This document shows, piece by piece, positions 63,918-64,000 of a stretch of DNA of 64,000 nucleotides. The position numbers were made by a program, and so were the translations under genes. Origin of the DNA: Mycobacterium syngnathidarum (GTDB lineage Bacteria; Actinomycetota; Actinomycetes; Mycobacteriales; Mycobacteriaceae); the NCBI RefSeq assembly GCF_001942625.1, contig NZ_MLCL01000089.1:434001-498000 (forward strand). Direction: 5' to 3'. Position 1 is the first letter of the stretch; each line of letters begins with the position of its first letter. The notes below the pieces were generated by a model. The model did no database searches and was not told the origin of the DNA. It was given only the letters and a program-made list of their open reading frames with translations.

Positions 63918-64000
63918 GTGGACGTAGTCCTCGGGGTGGCGGTCACCGGGCGTGTGGCGCGCTTGGCCATGATCGGTTCGCCCGCGAGTGGCGGCCAGGT
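63918..64000 (+). CDS. DUF7159-type protein, 3' end outside window
   Basis: Only 27 codons are visible, starting at GTG 63918 after AAGCAAGGAG. The opening MDVVLGVAVTGRVARL resembles the N-terminus of the protein at 56214-57377 (MDLVLGLAMTSRAVRW), so this is a paralogue. The frame is open to the end of the window. Its promoter probably lies within the 184 bases shared with the divergent membrane protein gene. Confidence 0.65.
   Translation, partial: MDVVLGVAVTGRVARLAMIGSPASGGQ

Overview
The window reads as chromosomal DNA of a mycobacterium, most likely a fast-growing Mycolicibacterium-type species. It is GC-rich and carries lineage-typical genes: a HelZ-like SNF2 helicase with its SWIM partner, a cyclopropane mycolic acid synthase beside a KasA/KasB-like ketosynthase, an EspC-like type VII secretion substrate, a cutinase-like protein, a PE-PPE-domain hydrolase, PknH-type sensor proteins and Arr rifamycin ADP-ribosyltransferase. 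No rRNA, tRNA, CRISPR array, prophage or transposase gene was seen.

Layout. 1-6.6 kb is a defence-like block of visibly lower GC at its left end: the 3' part of a cysteine desulfurase, a two-TM protein coupled to an AIPR-family protein with a nuclease-like N-terminus, and a PLD-helicase-DUF3427 protein. 6.65-9.95 kb is an EspC-like protein, a WXG-like protein with a glycine-rich hydrophobic C-terminus, and two duplicated membrane proteins (candidate exported effector plus immunity set). 10.2-14.5 kb holds a DUF4352 protein and a redox cluster (ADC-like, DJ-1/PfpI, old yellow enzyme) facing a TetR regulator. 14.6-16.1 kb is a hipB with a frame-broken hipA. 16.1-22.8 kb holds SWIM, HelZ, an SDR, Arr and a 5'-truncated Mut7-C protein. 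22.9-24.5 kb is an intact hipBA. A symmetrical 293-bp repeat follows at 24767-25059.

25.2-32.5 kb: a DUF2786 protein, an ABC exporter whose ATPase carries a cyclic-nucleotide-binding domain, a decayed and an intact mycolate cyclopropane synthase, a ketosynthase lacking its catalytic cysteine, and a NYN-domain protein. 32.5-37.2 kb: a four-gene operon for sulfonate-like ABC uptake plus a SulP permease. 37.3-45.4 kb: two DUF202 proteins, a Vsr/DUF559-like protein, a solitary second gyrB, a type I sulfatase, a GntR regulator, a formylglycine-generating enzyme and galK. 45.5-48.3 kb: an FAD monooxygenase, a cytochrome P450 and a small His-rich secreted protein.

48.6-53.7 kb is a signalling cluster: a PknH-C-like lipoprotein, a Ser/Thr kinase fused to an amino-acid-type solute-binding domain, and, divergently, a large membrane protein that combines a degenerate kinase-like domain with a UPF0104/flippase-like domain. 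The second copy of the 293-bp element (53760-54052) lies between this and an SNF2-like protein. The right end has two DUF7159-type proteins, a small lipoprotein, a Pit phosphate transporter, the cutinase and PE-PPE hydrolases, and a large membrane protein. All functions are inferred from sequence motifs recognised by eye; no database search was run.
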